DNA of 64,000 nt from NCBI GenBank assembly GCA_035772405.1, contig JAYKKM010000173.1, forward strand, positions 972,501 through 1,036,500, given 5' to 3'. The position numbers and the translations under genes are program-made. Below the pieces are notes generated by a model. The model was not told the origin of the DNA. It ran no database searches and was given only the letters and a program-made list of their open reading frames with translations. Origin of the DNA: Chrysogorgia sp. JL179-B06 (lineage: Eukaryota > Cnidaria > Anthozoa > Scleralcyonacea > Chrysogorgiidae). Shown here piece after piece: positions 13,545 through 28,809 of this stretch. Each line of letters opens with the position of its first letter. The first letter of the stretch is position 1.

Positions 13545-15080
13545 ATACCGACAGATACCGACAGACCGACAGATACCGACAGATACCGACAGATACCGAC
13601 AGAGACCGACAGAGACCGACAGAGACCGACAGAGACCGACAGAGACCGACAGAGACCGACAGAGACCGACAGATACCGACACGACAGAGACCGACAGAGA
13701 CCGACAGAGACCGACAGAGACCGACAGAGACCGACAGATACCGACAGATACCGACAGATACCGACAGATACCGACAGATACCGACAGATACCGACAGAGA
13801 CCGACAGAGACCGACAGAGACCGACAGAGACCGACAGAGACCGACAGAGACCGACAGATACCGACAGAGACCGACAGAGACCGACAGAGACCGACAGATA
13901 CCGACAGATACCGACAGAGACCGACAGATACCGACAGATACCGACAGAGACGAGACCGACAGATACCGACAGAGACCGACAGAGACCGACAGAGACCGAC
14001 AGAGACCGACAGACCGACAGAGACCGACAGACCGACAGAGACCGACAGAGACCGACAGAGACCGACAGATACCGACAGACCGACAGAGACCGACAGAGAC
14101 CGACAGAGACCGACAGAGACCGACAGAGACCGACAGAGACCGACAGATACCGACAGATACCGACAGAGACCGACAGAGACCGACAGATACCGACAGATAC
14201 CGACAGATACCGACAGATACCGACAGATACCGACAGATACCGACAGAGACCGACAGAGACCGACAGAGACCGACAGAGACCGACAGAGACCGACAGATAC
14301 CGACAGAGACCGACAGATACCGACAGATACCGACAGATACCGACAGAGACCGACAGAGACCGACAGATACCGACAGAGACCGACAGAGACCGACAGAGAC
14401 CGACAGAGACCGACAGATACCGACAGATACCGACAGAGACCGACAGAGACCGACAGAGACCGACAGATACCGACAGAGACCGACAGAGACCGACAGAGAC
14501 CGACAGAGACCGACAGATACCGACAGAGACCGACAGAGACCGACAGAGACCGACAGATACCGACAGATACCGACAGAGACCGACAGAGACCGACAGAGAC
14601 CGACAGATACCGACAGATACCGACAGATACCGACAGATACCGACAGATACCGACAGATACCGACAGAGACCGACAGATACCGACAGAGACCGACAGAGAC
14701 CGACAGAGACCGACAGAGACCGACAGAGACCGACAGATACCGACAGAGACCGACAGAGACCGACAGAGACCGACAGAGACCGACAGATACCGACAGATAC
14801 CGACAGATACCGACAGATACCGACAGAGACCGACAGAGACCGACAGAGACCGACAGAGACCGACAGAGACCGACAGAGACCGACAGATACCGACAGAGAC
14901 CGACAGAGACCGACAGAGACCGACAGAGACCGACAGAGACCGACAGATACCGACAGATACCGACAGATACCGACAGAGACCGACAGAGACCGACAGAGAC
15001 CGACAGAGACCGACAGAGACCGACAGAGACCGACAGAGACCGACAGATACCGACAGATACCGACAGATACCGACAGATAC
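13545..15080. repeat. Decamer satellite array 8
   Basis: About 153 units. The first 500 bases have several shortened units (near 13562, 13680, 13950, 14010-14080); the rest is regular. Confidence 0.96.
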
Positions 15081-15804
15081 TATTGTGAAGCAATTCTTAC
15101 GTTTTGGTGGCTTAAAATTTAAACCATATTTGCCACATTTGATTTGAATTAAGTAATACAACTACTGTATATAGATTGGTTTCGTAATTTTAAGGGTGAG
15201 GCTTTATGTAAAGAATGTTTCTTTGACGTATTTGAAAGTGAAATTCACGAGACGATAGTCCACAACAAGCTTTTCAAAAAAGGAGAAGTGGTCGCCATTG
15301 GAGCATCAGGGGGGAAAGGTATGAATGTATGATAATAATTTCTCCTTGTCATTTGCCAAAGGCATAACGATACATGTGCAGACACTTTATGTAAGCATTA
15401 GTCTTATGTCTGCAATTACCAACAAAGGTTGGAGATAACTTAACTGTTTACAAAACAAAAAGTAATTAATTTGTGTGGACGAAGGTGAAATAGTTTCACG
15501 CTACTCTGGCTTTAAAAAGCTTTTTGAATGTAACTTTAAAAGTTACTGTCCATGACCCAACGTTTTGACACTCCAATCTAGTGTCTTCATCAGGGGTGAT
15601 CGTTGTAAAGTTAGGATCCCTATTTATACCCTCATAGAACCGATGATGACGTTATCTATTAACAAGATGCAAATAAGCCTCTGATAATAAACCACCGTCA
15701 TCGCAATAAAGACACTAGACTGGAGTGTTGAAACATTGGGTCATGGACAGTAACTTTTAAGTTACATTCAAAAACTTTTTAAAGCCTTTTAAAACTTTTT
15801 AAAG
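15081..15804. repeat. Satellite spacer copy 8
   Basis: Full-length copy; exon segment 15195-15318. Confidence 0.95.
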
Positions 15805-17224
15805 ATACCGACAGATACCGACAGATACCGACAGATACCGACAGATACCGACAGATACCGACAGATACCGACAGAGACCGACAGAGACCGACAGAGACCG
15901 ACAGAGACCGACAGAGACCGACAGAGACCGACAGAGACCGACAGAGACCGACCAGAGACCGACAGATACCGACAGATACCGACAGAGACCGACAGAGACC
16001 GACAGAGACCGACAGAGACCGACAGATACCGACAGATACCGACAGACCGACAGATACCGACAGACCGACAGAGACCGACAGAGACCGACAGATACCGACA
16101 GATACCGACAGAGACCGACAGAGACCGACAGAGACCGACAGATACCGACAGATACCGACAGATACCGACAGAGACCGACAGATACCGACAGATACCGACA
16201 GATACCGACAGATACCGACAGAGACCGACAGAGACCGACAGAGACCGACAGATACCGACAGATACCGACAGATACCGACAGAGACCGACAGAGACCGACA
16301 GAGACCGACAGATACCGACAGATACCGACAGATACCGACAGAGACCGACAGAGACCGACAGATACCGACAGATACCGACAGATACCGACAGATACCGACA
16401 GAGACCGACAGAGACCGACAGATACCGACAGAGACGACAGAGACCGACAGAGACCGACAGAGACCGACAGAGACCGACAGAGACCGACAGATACCGACAG
16501 ATACCGACAGATACCGACAGATACCGACAGATACCGACAGAGACCGACAGAGACCGACAGATACCGACAGATACCGACAGATACCGACAGAGACCGACAG
16601 ATACCGACAGAGACCGACAGAGACCGACAGAGACCGACAGAGACCGACAGAGACCGACAGAGACCGACAGATACCGACAGATACCGACAGAGACCGACAG
16701 AGACCGACAGAGACCGACAGATACCGACAGATACCGACAGATACCGACAGATACCGACAGATACCGACAGATACCGACAGATACCGACAGATACCGACAG
16801 ATACCGACAGATACCGACAGAGACCGACAGATACCGACAGAGACCGACAGAGACCGACAGAGACCGACAGAGACCGACAGAGACCGACAGAGACCGACAG
16901 AGACCGACAGAGACCGACAGATACCGACAGATACCGACAGATACCGACAGATACCGACAGATACCGACAGATACCGACAGATACCGACAGAGACCGACAG
17001 AGACCGACAGAGACCGACAGAGACCGACAGAGACCGACAGAGACCGACAGAGACCGACAGAGACCGACAGATACCGACAGATACCGACAGATACCGACAG
17101 AGACCGACAGAGACCGACAGAGACCGACAGAGACCGACAGAGACCGACAGAGACCGACAGAGACCGACAGAGACCGACAGAGACCGACAGATACCGACAG
17201 ATACCGACAGATACCGACAGATAC
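15805..17224. repeat. Decamer satellite array 9
   Basis: About 142 units with irregular units near 15951, 16045-16065 and 16434. Confidence 0.97.
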
Positions 17225-17930
17225 TATTGTGAAGCAATTCTTACGTTTTGGTGGCTTAAAATTTAAACCATATTTGCCACATTTGATTTGAATTAAGTAA
17301 TACAACTACTGTATATAGATTGGTTTCGTAATTTTAAGGGTGAGGCTTTATGTAAAGAATGTTTCTTTGACGTATTTGAAAGTGAAATTCACGAGACGAT
17401 AGTCCACAACAAGCTTTTCAAAAAAGGAGAAGTGGTCGCCATTGGAGCATCAGGGGGGAAAGGTATGAATGTATGATAATAATTTCTCCTTGTCATTTGC
17501 CAAAGGCATAACGATACATGTGCAGACACTTTATGTAAGCATTAGTCTTATGTCTGCAATTACCAACAAAGGTTGGAGATAACTTAACTGTTTACAAAAC
17601 AAAAAGTAATTAATTTGTGTGGACGAAGGTGAAATAGTTTCACGCTACTCTGGCTTTAAAAAGCTTTTTGAATGTAACTTTAAAAGTTACTGTCCATGAC
17701 CCAACGTTTTGACACTCCAATCTAGTGTCTTCATCAGGGGTGATCGTTGTAAAGTTAGGATCCCTATTTATACCCTCATAGAACCGATGATGACGTTATC
17801 TATTAACAAGATGCAAATAAGCCTCTGATAATAAACCACCGTCATCGCAATAAAGACACTAGACTGGAGTGTTGAAACATTGGGTCATGGACAGTAACTT
17901 TTAAGTTACATTCAAAAACTTTTTAAAGCC
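17225..17930. repeat. Satellite spacer copy 9, 3'-truncated
   Basis: Ends at TTTTTAAAGCC and joins GACAGATACC. The terminal 18 bases of the standard spacer are missing and the CC is shared at the junction. Exon segment 17339-17462. Confidence 0.94.
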
Positions 17931-18287
17931 GACAGATACCGACAGATACCGACAGATACCGACAGATACCGACAGATACCGACAGATACCGACAGAGACC
18001 GACAGATACCGACAGATACCGACAGATACCGACAGAGACCGACAGAGACCGACAGAGACCGACAGAGACCGACAGAGACCGACAGAGACCGACAGAGACC
18101 GACAGATACCGACAGACCGACAGAGACCGACAGAGACCGACAGAGACCGACAGAGACCGACAGAGACCGACAGAGACCGACAGAGACCGACAGAGACCGA
18201 CAGATACCGACAGAGACCGACAGAGACCGACAGAGACCGACAGATACCGACAGATACCGACAGATACCGACAGATACCGACAGATAC
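17931..18287. repeat. Decamer satellite array 10 (short)
   Basis: About 36 units with one short unit near 18115. Confidence 0.97.
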
Positions 18288-18934
18288 TATTGTGAAGCAA
18301 TTCTTACGTTTTGGTGGCTTAAAATTTAAACCATATTTGCCACATTTGATTTGAATTAAGTAATACAACTACTGTATATAGATTGGTTTCGTAATTTTAA
18401 GGGTGAGGCTTTATGTAAAGAATGTTTCTTTGACGTATTTGAAAGTGAAATTCACGAGACGATAGTCCACAACAAGCTTTTCAAAAAAGGAGAAGTGGTC
18501 GCCATTGGAGCATCAGGGGGGAAAGGTATGAATGTATGATAATAATTTCTCCTTGTCATTTGCCAAAGGCATAACGATACATGTGCAGACACTTTATGTA
18601 AGCATTAGTCTTATGTCTGCAATTACCAACAAAGGTTGGAGATAACTTAACTGTTTACAAAACAAAAAGTAATTAATTTGTGTGGACGAAGGTGAAATAG
18701 TTTCACGCTACTCTGGCTTTAAAAGCTTTTTGAATGTAACTTTAAAAGTTACTGTCCATGACCCAAGATTTTGACACTCCAATCTAGTGTCTTCATCAGG
18801 GGTGATCGTTGTAAAGTTAGGATCCCTATTTATACATAGACGAATGATGACGTTATCTATTAACAAGATGCAAATAAGCCTCTGATAATAAACCACCGTC
18901 ATCGCAATAAAGACACTAGAGTGTTGAAACATTG
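18288..18934. repeat. Satellite spacer copy 10, degenerate 3' half
   Basis: The first part is standard (exon 18402-18525). From about 18721 it carries several small deletions and substitutions, and it ends early at GAAACATTG, losing the right foldback arm tail. It is the most diverged spacer in the window. Confidence 0.93.
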
Positions 18935-20024
18935 ATACCGACAGATAACAGATTCGACAGTCCGACAGAGACCGACAGATACGACAGATACCGACAGAGA
19001 CCGACAGATACCGACAGAGACCGACAGATACCGACAGATACCGACAGATACCGACAGATACCGACAGATACCGACAGATACCGACAGATACCGACAGAGA
19101 CCGACAGAGACCGACAGAGACCGACAGAGACCGACAGAGACCGACAGAGACCGACAGATACCGACAGATACCGACAGAGACCGACAGAGACCGACAGAGA
19201 CCGACAGAGACCGACAGATACCGACAGATACCGACAGATACCGACAGATACCGACAGATACCGACAGATACGACAGAGACCGACAGATACCGACAGAGAC
19301 CGACAGAGACCGACAGATACCGACAGAGACCGACAGAGACCGACAGAGACCGACAGAGACCGACAGATACCGACAGATACCGACAGAGACCGACAGAGAC
19401 CGACAGAGACCGACAGAGACCGACAGAGACCGACAGAGACCGACAGATACCGACAGAGACCGACAGAGACCGACAGATACCGACAGATACCGACAGATAC
19501 CGACAGAGACCGACAGATACCGACAGATACCGACAGATACCGACAGATACCGACAGATACCGACAGATACCGACAGATACCGACAGAGACCGACAGAGAC
19601 CGACAGAGACCGACAGAGACCGACAGATACCGACAGAGACCGACAGAGACCGACAGAGACCGACAGAGACCGACAGATACCGACAGATACCGACAGATAC
19701 CGACAGATACCGACAGAGACCGACAGAGACCGACAGAGACCGACAGATACCGACAGATACCGACAGAGAACGACAGAGACCGACAGAGACCGACAGAGAC
19801 CGACAGAGACCGACAGATACCGACAGATACAGAGACCGACAGAGACCGACAGATACCGACAGATACCGACAGAGACCGACAGAGACCGACAGAGACCGAC
19901 AGAGACCGACAGATACCGACAGACCGACAGAGACCGACAGAGACCGACAGAGACCGACAGAGACCGACAGAGACCGACAGAGACCGACAGATACCGACAG
20001 ATACCGACAGATACCGACAGATAC
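18935..20024. repeat. Decamer satellite array 11
   Basis: About 109 units; the first 50 bases are disordered, matching the damaged spacer upstream. Irregular units near 19270, 19770, 19830 and 19921. Confidence 0.95.
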
Positions 20025-20748
20025 TATTGTGAAGCAATTCTTACGTTTTGGTGGCTTAAAATTTAAACCATATTTGCCACATTTGATTTGAATTAAGTAA
20101 TACAACTACTGTATATAGATTGGTTTCGTAATTTTAAGGGTGAGGCTTTATGTAAAGAATGTTTCTTTGACGTATTTGAAAGTGAAATTCACGAGACGAT
20201 AGTCCACAACAAGCTTTTCAAAAAAGGAGAAGTGGTCGCCATTGGAGCATCAGGGGGGAAAGGTATGAATGTATGATAATAATTTCTCCTTGTCATTTGC
20301 CAAAGGCATAACGATACATGTGCAGACACTTTATGTAAGCATTAGTCTTATGTCTGCAATTACCAACAAAGGTTGGAGATAACTTAACTGTTTACAAAAC
20401 AAAAAGTAATTAATTTGTGTGGACGAAGGTGAAATAGTTTCACGCTACTCTGGCTTTAAAAAGCTTTTTGAATGTAACTTTAAAAGTTACTGTCCATGAC
20501 CCAACGTTTTGACACTCCAATCTAGTGTCTTCATCAGGGGTGATCGTTGTAAAGTTAGGATCCCTATTTATACCCTCATAGAACCGATGATGACGTTATC
20601 TATTAACAAGATGCAAATAAGCCTCTGATAATAAACCACCGTCATCGCAATAAAGACACTAGACTGGAGTGTTGAAACATTGGGTCATGGACAGTAACTT
20701 TTAAGTTACATTCAAAAACTTTTTAAAGCCTTTTAAAACTTTTTAAAG
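20025..20748. repeat. Satellite spacer copy 11
   Basis: Full-length copy; exon segment 20139-20262. Confidence 0.95.
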
Positions 20749-22515
20749 ATACCGACAGATACCGACAGATACCGACAGATACCGACAGATACCGACAGAT
20801 ACCGACAGAGACCGACAGAGACCGACAGAGACCGACAGAGACCGACAGAGACCGACAGAGACCGACAGAGACCGACAGAGACCGACAGATACCGACAGAT
20901 ACCGACAGAGACCGACAGAGACCGACAGAGACCGACAGAGACCGACAGAGACCGACAGAGACCGACAGATACCGACAGATACCGACAGATACCGACAGAT
21001 ACCGACAGATACCGACAGAGACCGACAGAGACCGACAGAGACCGACAGAGACCGACAGAGACCGACAGAGACCGACAGAGACCGACAGAGACCGACAGAT
21101 ACCGACAGATACCGACAGATACCGACAGATACCGACAGAGACCGACAGAGACCGACAGAGACCGACAGAGACCGACAGAGACCGACAGAGACCGACAGAT
21201 ACCGACAGATACCGACAGAGACCGACAGAGACCGACAGAGACCGACAGAGACCGACAGATACCGACAGATACCGACAGAGACCGACAGATACCGACAGAT
21301 ACCGACAGAGACCGACAGAGACCGACAGAGACCGACAGAGACCGACAGAGACCGACAGAGACCGACAGAGACCGACAGATACCGACAGAGACCGACAGAG
21401 ACCGACAGAGACCGACAGAGACCGACAGATACCGACAGAGACCGACAGAGACCGACAGAGACCGACAGAGACCGACAGAGACCGACAGAGACCGACAGAG
21501 ATACCGACAGATACCGACAGATACCGACAGAGACCGACAGAGACCGACAGATACCGACAGATACCGACAGATACCGACAGATACCGACAGATACCGACAG
21601 ATACCGACAGAGACCGACAGAGACCGACAGAGACCGACAGAGACCGACAGATACCGACAGATACCGACAGATACCGACAGATACCGACAGATACCGACAG
21701 AGACCGACAGAGACCGACAGATACCGACAGATACCGACAGAGACCGACAGAGACCGACAGAGACCGACAAGATACCGACAGATACCGACAGATACCGACA
21801 GAGACCGACAGATACCGACAGAGACCGACAGAGACCGACAGAGACCGACAGAGACCGACAGAGACCGACAGAGACCGACAGAGACCGACAGAGACCGACA
21901 GAGACCGACAGAGACCGACAGATACCGACAGAGACCGACAGAGACCGACAGAGACCGACAGATACCGACAGATACCGACAGATACCGACAGAGACCGACA
22001 GAGACCGACAGAGACCGACAGAGACCGACAGATACCGACAGATACCGACAGATACCGACAGATACCGACAGAGACCGACAGATACCGACAGAGACCGACA
22101 GAGACCGACAGAGACCGACAGAGACCGACAGAGACCGACAGAGACCGACAGAGACCGACAGAGACCGACAGAGACCGACAGAGACCGACAGATACCGACA
22201 GATACCGACAGATACCGACAGATACCGACAGATACCGACAGAGACCGACAGAGACCGACAGAGACCGACAGAGACCGACAGAGACCGACAGAGACCGACA
22301 GAGACCGACAGATACCGACAGAGACCGACAGAGACCGACAGAGACCGACAGAGACCGACAGATACCGACAGATACCGACAGAGACCGACAGATACCGACA
22401 GAGACCGACAGAGACCGACAGAGACCGACAGAGACCGACAGAGACCGACAGAGACCGACAGAGACCGACAGATACCGACAGATACCGACAGATACCGACA
22501 GATACCGACAGATAC
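20749..22515. repeat. Decamer satellite array 12
   Basis: About 177 units with irregular spots only near 21499 and 21769. Confidence 0.97.
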
Positions 22516-23239
22516 TATTGTGAAGCAATTCTTACGTTTTGGTGGCTTAAAATTTAAACCATATTTGCCACATTTGATTTGAATTAAGTAATACAACTAC
22601 TGTATATAGATTGGTTTCGTAATTTTAAGGGTGAGGCTTTATGTAAAGAATGTTTCTTTGACGTATTTGAAAGTGAAATTCACGAGACGATAGTCCACAA
22701 CAAGCTTTTCAAAAAAGGAGAAGTGGTCGCCATTGGAGCATCAGGGGGGAAAGGTATGAATGTATGATAATAATTTCTCCTTGTCATTTGCCAAAGGCAT
22801 AACGATACATGTGCAGACACTTTATGTAAGCATTAGTCTTATGTCTGCAATTACCAACAAAGGTTGGAGATAACTTAACTGTTTACAAAACAAAAAGTAA
22901 TTAATTTGTGTGGACGAAGGTGAAATAGTTTCACGCTACTCTGGCTTTAAAAAGCTTTTTGAATGTAACTTTAAAAGTTACTGTCCATGACCCAACGTTT
23001 TGACACTCCAATCTAGTGTCTTCATCAGGGGTGATCGTTGTAAAGTTAGGATCCCTATTTATACCCTCATAGAACCGATGATGACGTTATCTATTAACAA
23101 GATGCAAATAAGCCTCTGATAATAAACCACCGTCATCGCAATAAAGACACTAGACTGGAGTGTTGAAACATTGGGTCATGGACAGTAACTTTTAAGTTAC
23201 ATTCAAAAACTTTTTAAAGCCTTTTAAAACTTTTTAAAG
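22516..23239. repeat. Satellite spacer copy 12
   Basis: Full-length copy; exon segment 22630-22753. Confidence 0.95.
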
Positions 23240-25446
23240 ATACCGACAGATACCGACAGATACCGACAGATACCGACAGATACCGACAGATACCGACAGA
23301 GACCGACAGAGACCGACAGAGACCGACAGAGACCGACAGAGACCGACAGAGACCGACAGAGACCGACAGAGACCGACAGAGACCGACAGAGACCGACAGA
23401 GACCGACAGAGACCGACAGAGACCGACAGAGACCGACAGATACCGACAGATACCGACAGATACCGACAGAGACCGACAGATACCGACAGATACCGACAGA
23501 GACCGACAGAGACCGACAGAGACCGACAGAGACCGACAGATACCGACAGATACCGACAGAGACCGACAGATACCGACAGATACCGACAGAGACCGACAGA
23601 TACCGACAGATACCGACAGATACCGACAGAGACCGACCGACAGAGACCGACAGAGACCGACAGAGACCGACAGATACCGACAGATACCGACAGACGACAG
23701 AGACCGACAGATACCGACAGAGACCGACAGAGACCGACAGATACCGACAGACAGAGACCGACAGAGACCGACAGATACCGACAGAGACCGACAGAGACCG
23801 ACAGATACCGACAGATACCGACAGATACCGACAGATACCGACAGAGACCGACAGAGACCGACAGAGACCGACAGATACCGACAGAGACCGACAGAGACCG
23901 ACAGAGACCGACAGATACCGACAGAGACCGACAGAGACCGACAGATACCGACAGACAGATACCGACAGATACCGACAGATACCGACAGAGACCGACAGAT
24001 ACCGACAGAGACCGACAGAGACCGACAGAGACCGACAGAGACCGACAGAGACCGACAGAGACCGACAGAGACCGACAGAGACCGACAGATACCGACAGAT
24101 ACCGACAGAGACCGACAGAGACCGACAGAGACCGACAGATACCGACAGATACCGACAGAGACCGACAGAGACCGACAGAGACCGACAGATACCGACAGAT
24201 ACCGACAGATACCGACAGAGACCGACAGAGACCGACAGAGACCGACAGAGACCGACAGAGACCGACAGATACCGACAGAGACCGACAGAGACCGACAGAT
24301 ACCGACAGATACCGACAGATACCGACAGAGACCGACAGACCGACAGATACCGACAGATACCGACAGAGACCGACAGAGACCGACAGAGACCGACAGATAC
24401 CGACAGATACCGACAGAGACCGACAGAGACCGACAGATACCGACAGAGACCGACAGAGACCGACAGAGACCGACAGAGACCGACAGAGACCGACAGAGAC
24501 CGACAGAGACCGACAGAGACCGACAGAGACCGACAGAGACCGACAGAGACCGACAGAGACCGACAGATACCGACAGAGACCGACAGAGACCGACAGAGAC
24601 CGACAGAGACCGACAGATACCGACAGATACCGACAGAGACCGACAGAGACCGACAGAGACCGACAGAGACCGACAGAGACCGACAGAGACCGACAGATAC
24701 CGACAGATACAGACAGATACAGAGACCGACAGATACCGACAGATACCGACAGATACCGACAGAGACCGACAGAGACCGACAGAGACCGACAGATACCGAC
24801 AGATACCGACAGAGACCGACAGATACCGACAGAGACCGACAGAGACCGACAGAGACCGACAGAGACCGACAGAGACCGACAGAGACCGACAGATACCGAC
24901 AGATACCGACAGAGACCGACAGAGACCGACAGAGACCGACAGATACCGACAGAGACCGACAGAGACCGACAGAGACCGACAGATACCGACAGATACCGAC
25001 AGATACCGACAGATACCGACAGATACCGACAGAGACCGACAGATACCGACAGAGACCGACAGAGACCGACAGAGACCGACAGAGACCGACAGAGACCGAC
25101 AGAGACCGACAGATACCGACAGAGACCGACAGAGACCGACAGAGACCGACAGAGACCGACAGATACCGACAGATACCGACAGATACCGACAGATACCGAC
25201 AGATACCGACAGAGACCGACAGAGACCGACAGAGACCGACAGAGACCGACAGATACCGACAGATACCGACAGAGACCGACAGAGACCGACAGATACCGAC
25301 AGATACCGACAGATACCGACAGAGACAGAGACCGACAGAGACCGACAGAGACCGACAGAGACCGACAGAGACCGACAGAGACCGACAGACAGAGACCGAC
25401 AGAGACCGACAGAGACCGACAGATACCGACAGATACCGACAGATAC
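23240..25446. repeat. Decamer satellite array 13
   Basis: About 220 units. It has several irregular units (23637, 23694, 23750, 23955, 24340, 25323, 25388) and ACAGAC variants near 24709-24724. Confidence 0.96.
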
Positions 25447-26170
25447 TATTGTGAAGCAATTCTTACGTTTTGGTGGCTTAAAATTTAAACCATATTTGCC
25501 ACATTTGATTTGAATTAAGTAATACAACTACTGTATATAGATTGGTTTCGTAATTTTAAGGGTGAGGCTTTATGTAAAGAATGTTTCTTTGACGTATTTG
25601 AAAGTGAAATTCACGAGACGATAGTCCACAACAAGCTTTTCAAAAAAGGAGAAGTGGTCGCCATTGGAGCATCAGGGGGGAAAGGTATGAATGTATGATA
25701 ATAATTTCTCCTTGTCATTTGCCAAAGGCATAACGATACATGTGCAGACACTTTATGTAAGCATTAGTCTTATGTCTGCAATTACCAACAAAGGTTGGAG
25801 ATAACTTAACTGTTTACAAAACAAAAAGTAATTAATTTGTGTGGACGAAGGTGAAATAGTTTCACGCTACTCTGGCTTTAAAAAGCTTTTTGAATGTAAC
25901 TTTAAAAGTTACTGTCCATGACCCAACGTTTTGACACTCCAATCTAGTGTCTTCATCAGGGGTGATCGTTGTAAAGTTAGGATCCCTATTTATACCCTCA
26001 TAGAACCGATGATGACGTTATCTATTAACAAGATGCAAATAAGCCTCTGATAATAAACCACCGTCATCGCAATAAAGACACTAGACTGGAGTGTTGAAAC
26101 ATTGGGTCATGGACAGTAACTTTTAAGTTACATTCAAAAACTTTTTAAAGCCTTTTAAAACTTTTTAAAG
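25447..26170. repeat. Satellite spacer copy 13
   Basis: Full-length copy; exon segment 25561-25684. Confidence 0.95.
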
Positions 26171-27164
26171 ATACCGACAGATACCGACAGATACCGACAG
26201 ATACCGACAGATACCGACAGATACCGACAGATACCGACAGATACCGACAGAGACCGACAGAGACCGACAGAGACCGACAGAGACCGACAGAGACCGACAG
26301 AGACCGACAGAGACCGACAGAGACCGACAGATACCGACCGACAGAGACCGACAGAGACCGACAGAGACCGACAGATACCGACAGATACCGACAGATACCG
26401 ACAGATACCGACAGATACCGACAGATACCGACAGAGACCGACAGAGACCGACAGAGACCGACAGATACCGACAGATACCGACAGATACCGACAGATACCG
26501 ACAGAGACCGACAGATACCAGAGACCGACAGAGACCGAAGACAACACAGAGACCGACAGAGACCGACAGAGACCGACAGAGACGACAGAGACAACGAGAC
26601 AGAGACCGACAGAGACCGACAGAGACCGACAGAGACCGACAGAGACCGACAGATACCGACAGAGACCGACAAACCGACAGAGACACATACCGACAGATAC
26701 CGACAGATACCGACAGAGGAGATACCGACAGAGACCGACAGAACCGACAGATCCGACAGAGACGACAGAGACCGACAGATACCGACATACCGACAGAGAC
26801 CGACAGAGACCGACAGAGACCGACCGACAGAGACCGACAGATACCGACAGATACCGACAGATACCGACAGATACCGACAGATACCGACAGATACCGACAG
26901 AGACCGACAGAGACACTGACAGAGACCGACAGATGTACAGAGACGATACCGACCCGACAGATACCGACAGATACCGACAGATACCGACAGATACCGACAG
27001 AGACCGACAGAGACCGACAGAGACCGACAGAGACCGACAGAGACCGACAGAGACCGACAGAGACCGACAGAGACCGACAGAGACCGACAGAGACCGACAG
27101 AGACCGACAGAGACCGACAGAGACCGACAGATACCGACAGATACCGACAGATACCGACAGATAC
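26171..27164. repeat. Decamer satellite array 14, strongly disordered centre
   Basis: The first 160 and last 215 bases are perfect units. The centre, about 26331-26955, has many insertions, deletions and substitutions, far more than any other array here. Confidence 0.94.
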
Positions 27165-27888
27165 TATTGTGAAGCAATTCTTACGTTTTGGTGGCTTAAA
27201 ATTTAAACCATATTTGCCACATTTGATTTGAATTAAGTAATACAACTACTGTATATAGATTGGTTTCGTAATTTTAAGGGTGAGGCTTTATGTAAAGAAT
27301 GTTTCTTTGACGTATTTGAAAGTGAAATTCACGAGACGATAGTCCACAACAAGCTTTTCAAAAAAGGAGAAGTGGTCGCCATTGGAGCATCAGGGGGGAA
27401 AGGTATGAATGTATGATAATAATTTCTCCTTGTCATTTGCCAAAGGCATAACGATACATGTGCAGACACTTTATGTAAGCATTAGTCTTATGTCTGCAAT
27501 TACCAACAAAGGTTGGAGATAACTTAACTGTTTACAAAACAAAAAGTAATTAATTTGTGTGGACGAAGGTGAAATAGTTTCACGCTACTCTGGCTTTAAA
27601 AAGCTTTTTGAATGTAACTTTAAAAGTTACTGTCCATGACCCAACGTTTTGACACTCCAATCTAGTGTCTTCATCAGGGGTGATCGTTGTAAAGTTAGGA
27701 TCCCTATTTATACCCTCATAGAACCGATGATGACGTTATCTATTAACAAGATGCAAATAAGCCTCTGATAATAAACCACCGTCATCGCAATAAAGACACT
27801 AGACTGGAGTGTTGAAACATTGGGTCATGGACAGTAACTTTTAAGTTACATTCAAAAACTTTTTAAAGCCTTTTAAAACTTTTTAAAG
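27165..27888. repeat. Satellite spacer copy 14
   Basis: Full-length copy; exon segment 27279-27402. Confidence 0.95.
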
Positions 27889-28809
27889 ATACCGACAGAT
27901 ACCGACAGATACCGACAGATACCGACAGAGACCGACAGAGACCGACAGAGACCGACAGAGACCGACAGAGACCGACAGAGACCGACAGAGACCGACAGAT
28001 ACCGACAGATACCGACAGAGACCGACAGAGACCGACAGAGACCGACAGAGACCGACAGATACCGACAGATACCGACAGATACCGACAGATACCGACAGAT
28101 ACCGACAGATACCGACAGATACCGACAGAGACCGACAGAGACCGACAGAGACCGACAGAGACCGACAGATACCGACAGATACCGACAGATACCGACAGAG
28201 ACCGACAGAGACCGACAGAGACCGACAGAGACCGACAGAGACCGACAGAGACCGACAGATACCGACAGATACCGACAGAGACCGACAGAGACCGACAGAT
28301 ACCGACAGATACCGACAGACCGACAGATACGACAGATACCGACAGATACCGACAGACCGACAGATACCGACAGAGACCGACAGATACCGACAGATACCGA
28401 CAGAGACCGACAGAGACCGACAGAGACCGACAGAGACCGACAGAGATACCGACAGAGACCGACAGAGACCGACAGAGACCGACAGAGACCGACAGATACC
28501 GACAGATACCGACAGATACCGACAGATACCGACAGATACCGACAGAGACCGACAGAGACCGACAGAGACCGACAGATACCGACAGAGACCGACAGAGACC
28601 GACAGAGACCGACAGATACCGACAGATACCGACAGAGACCGACAGAGACCGACAGATACCGACAGAGACCGACAGAGACCGACAGAGACCGACAGAGACC
28701 GACAGAGACCGACAGAGACCGACAGAGACCGACAGAGACCGACAGAGACCGACAGAGACCGACAGAGACCGACAGATACCGACAGATACCGACAGATACC
28801 GACAGATAC
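27889..28809. repeat. Decamer satellite array 15
   Basis: About 92 units; irregular units cluster at 28318-28355 and 28445. Confidence 0.97.

Noticed and set aside
26933..27172. 79-residue plus-strand frame in array 14
   Set aside because: It is decamer array sequence read through; no evidence for a gene.
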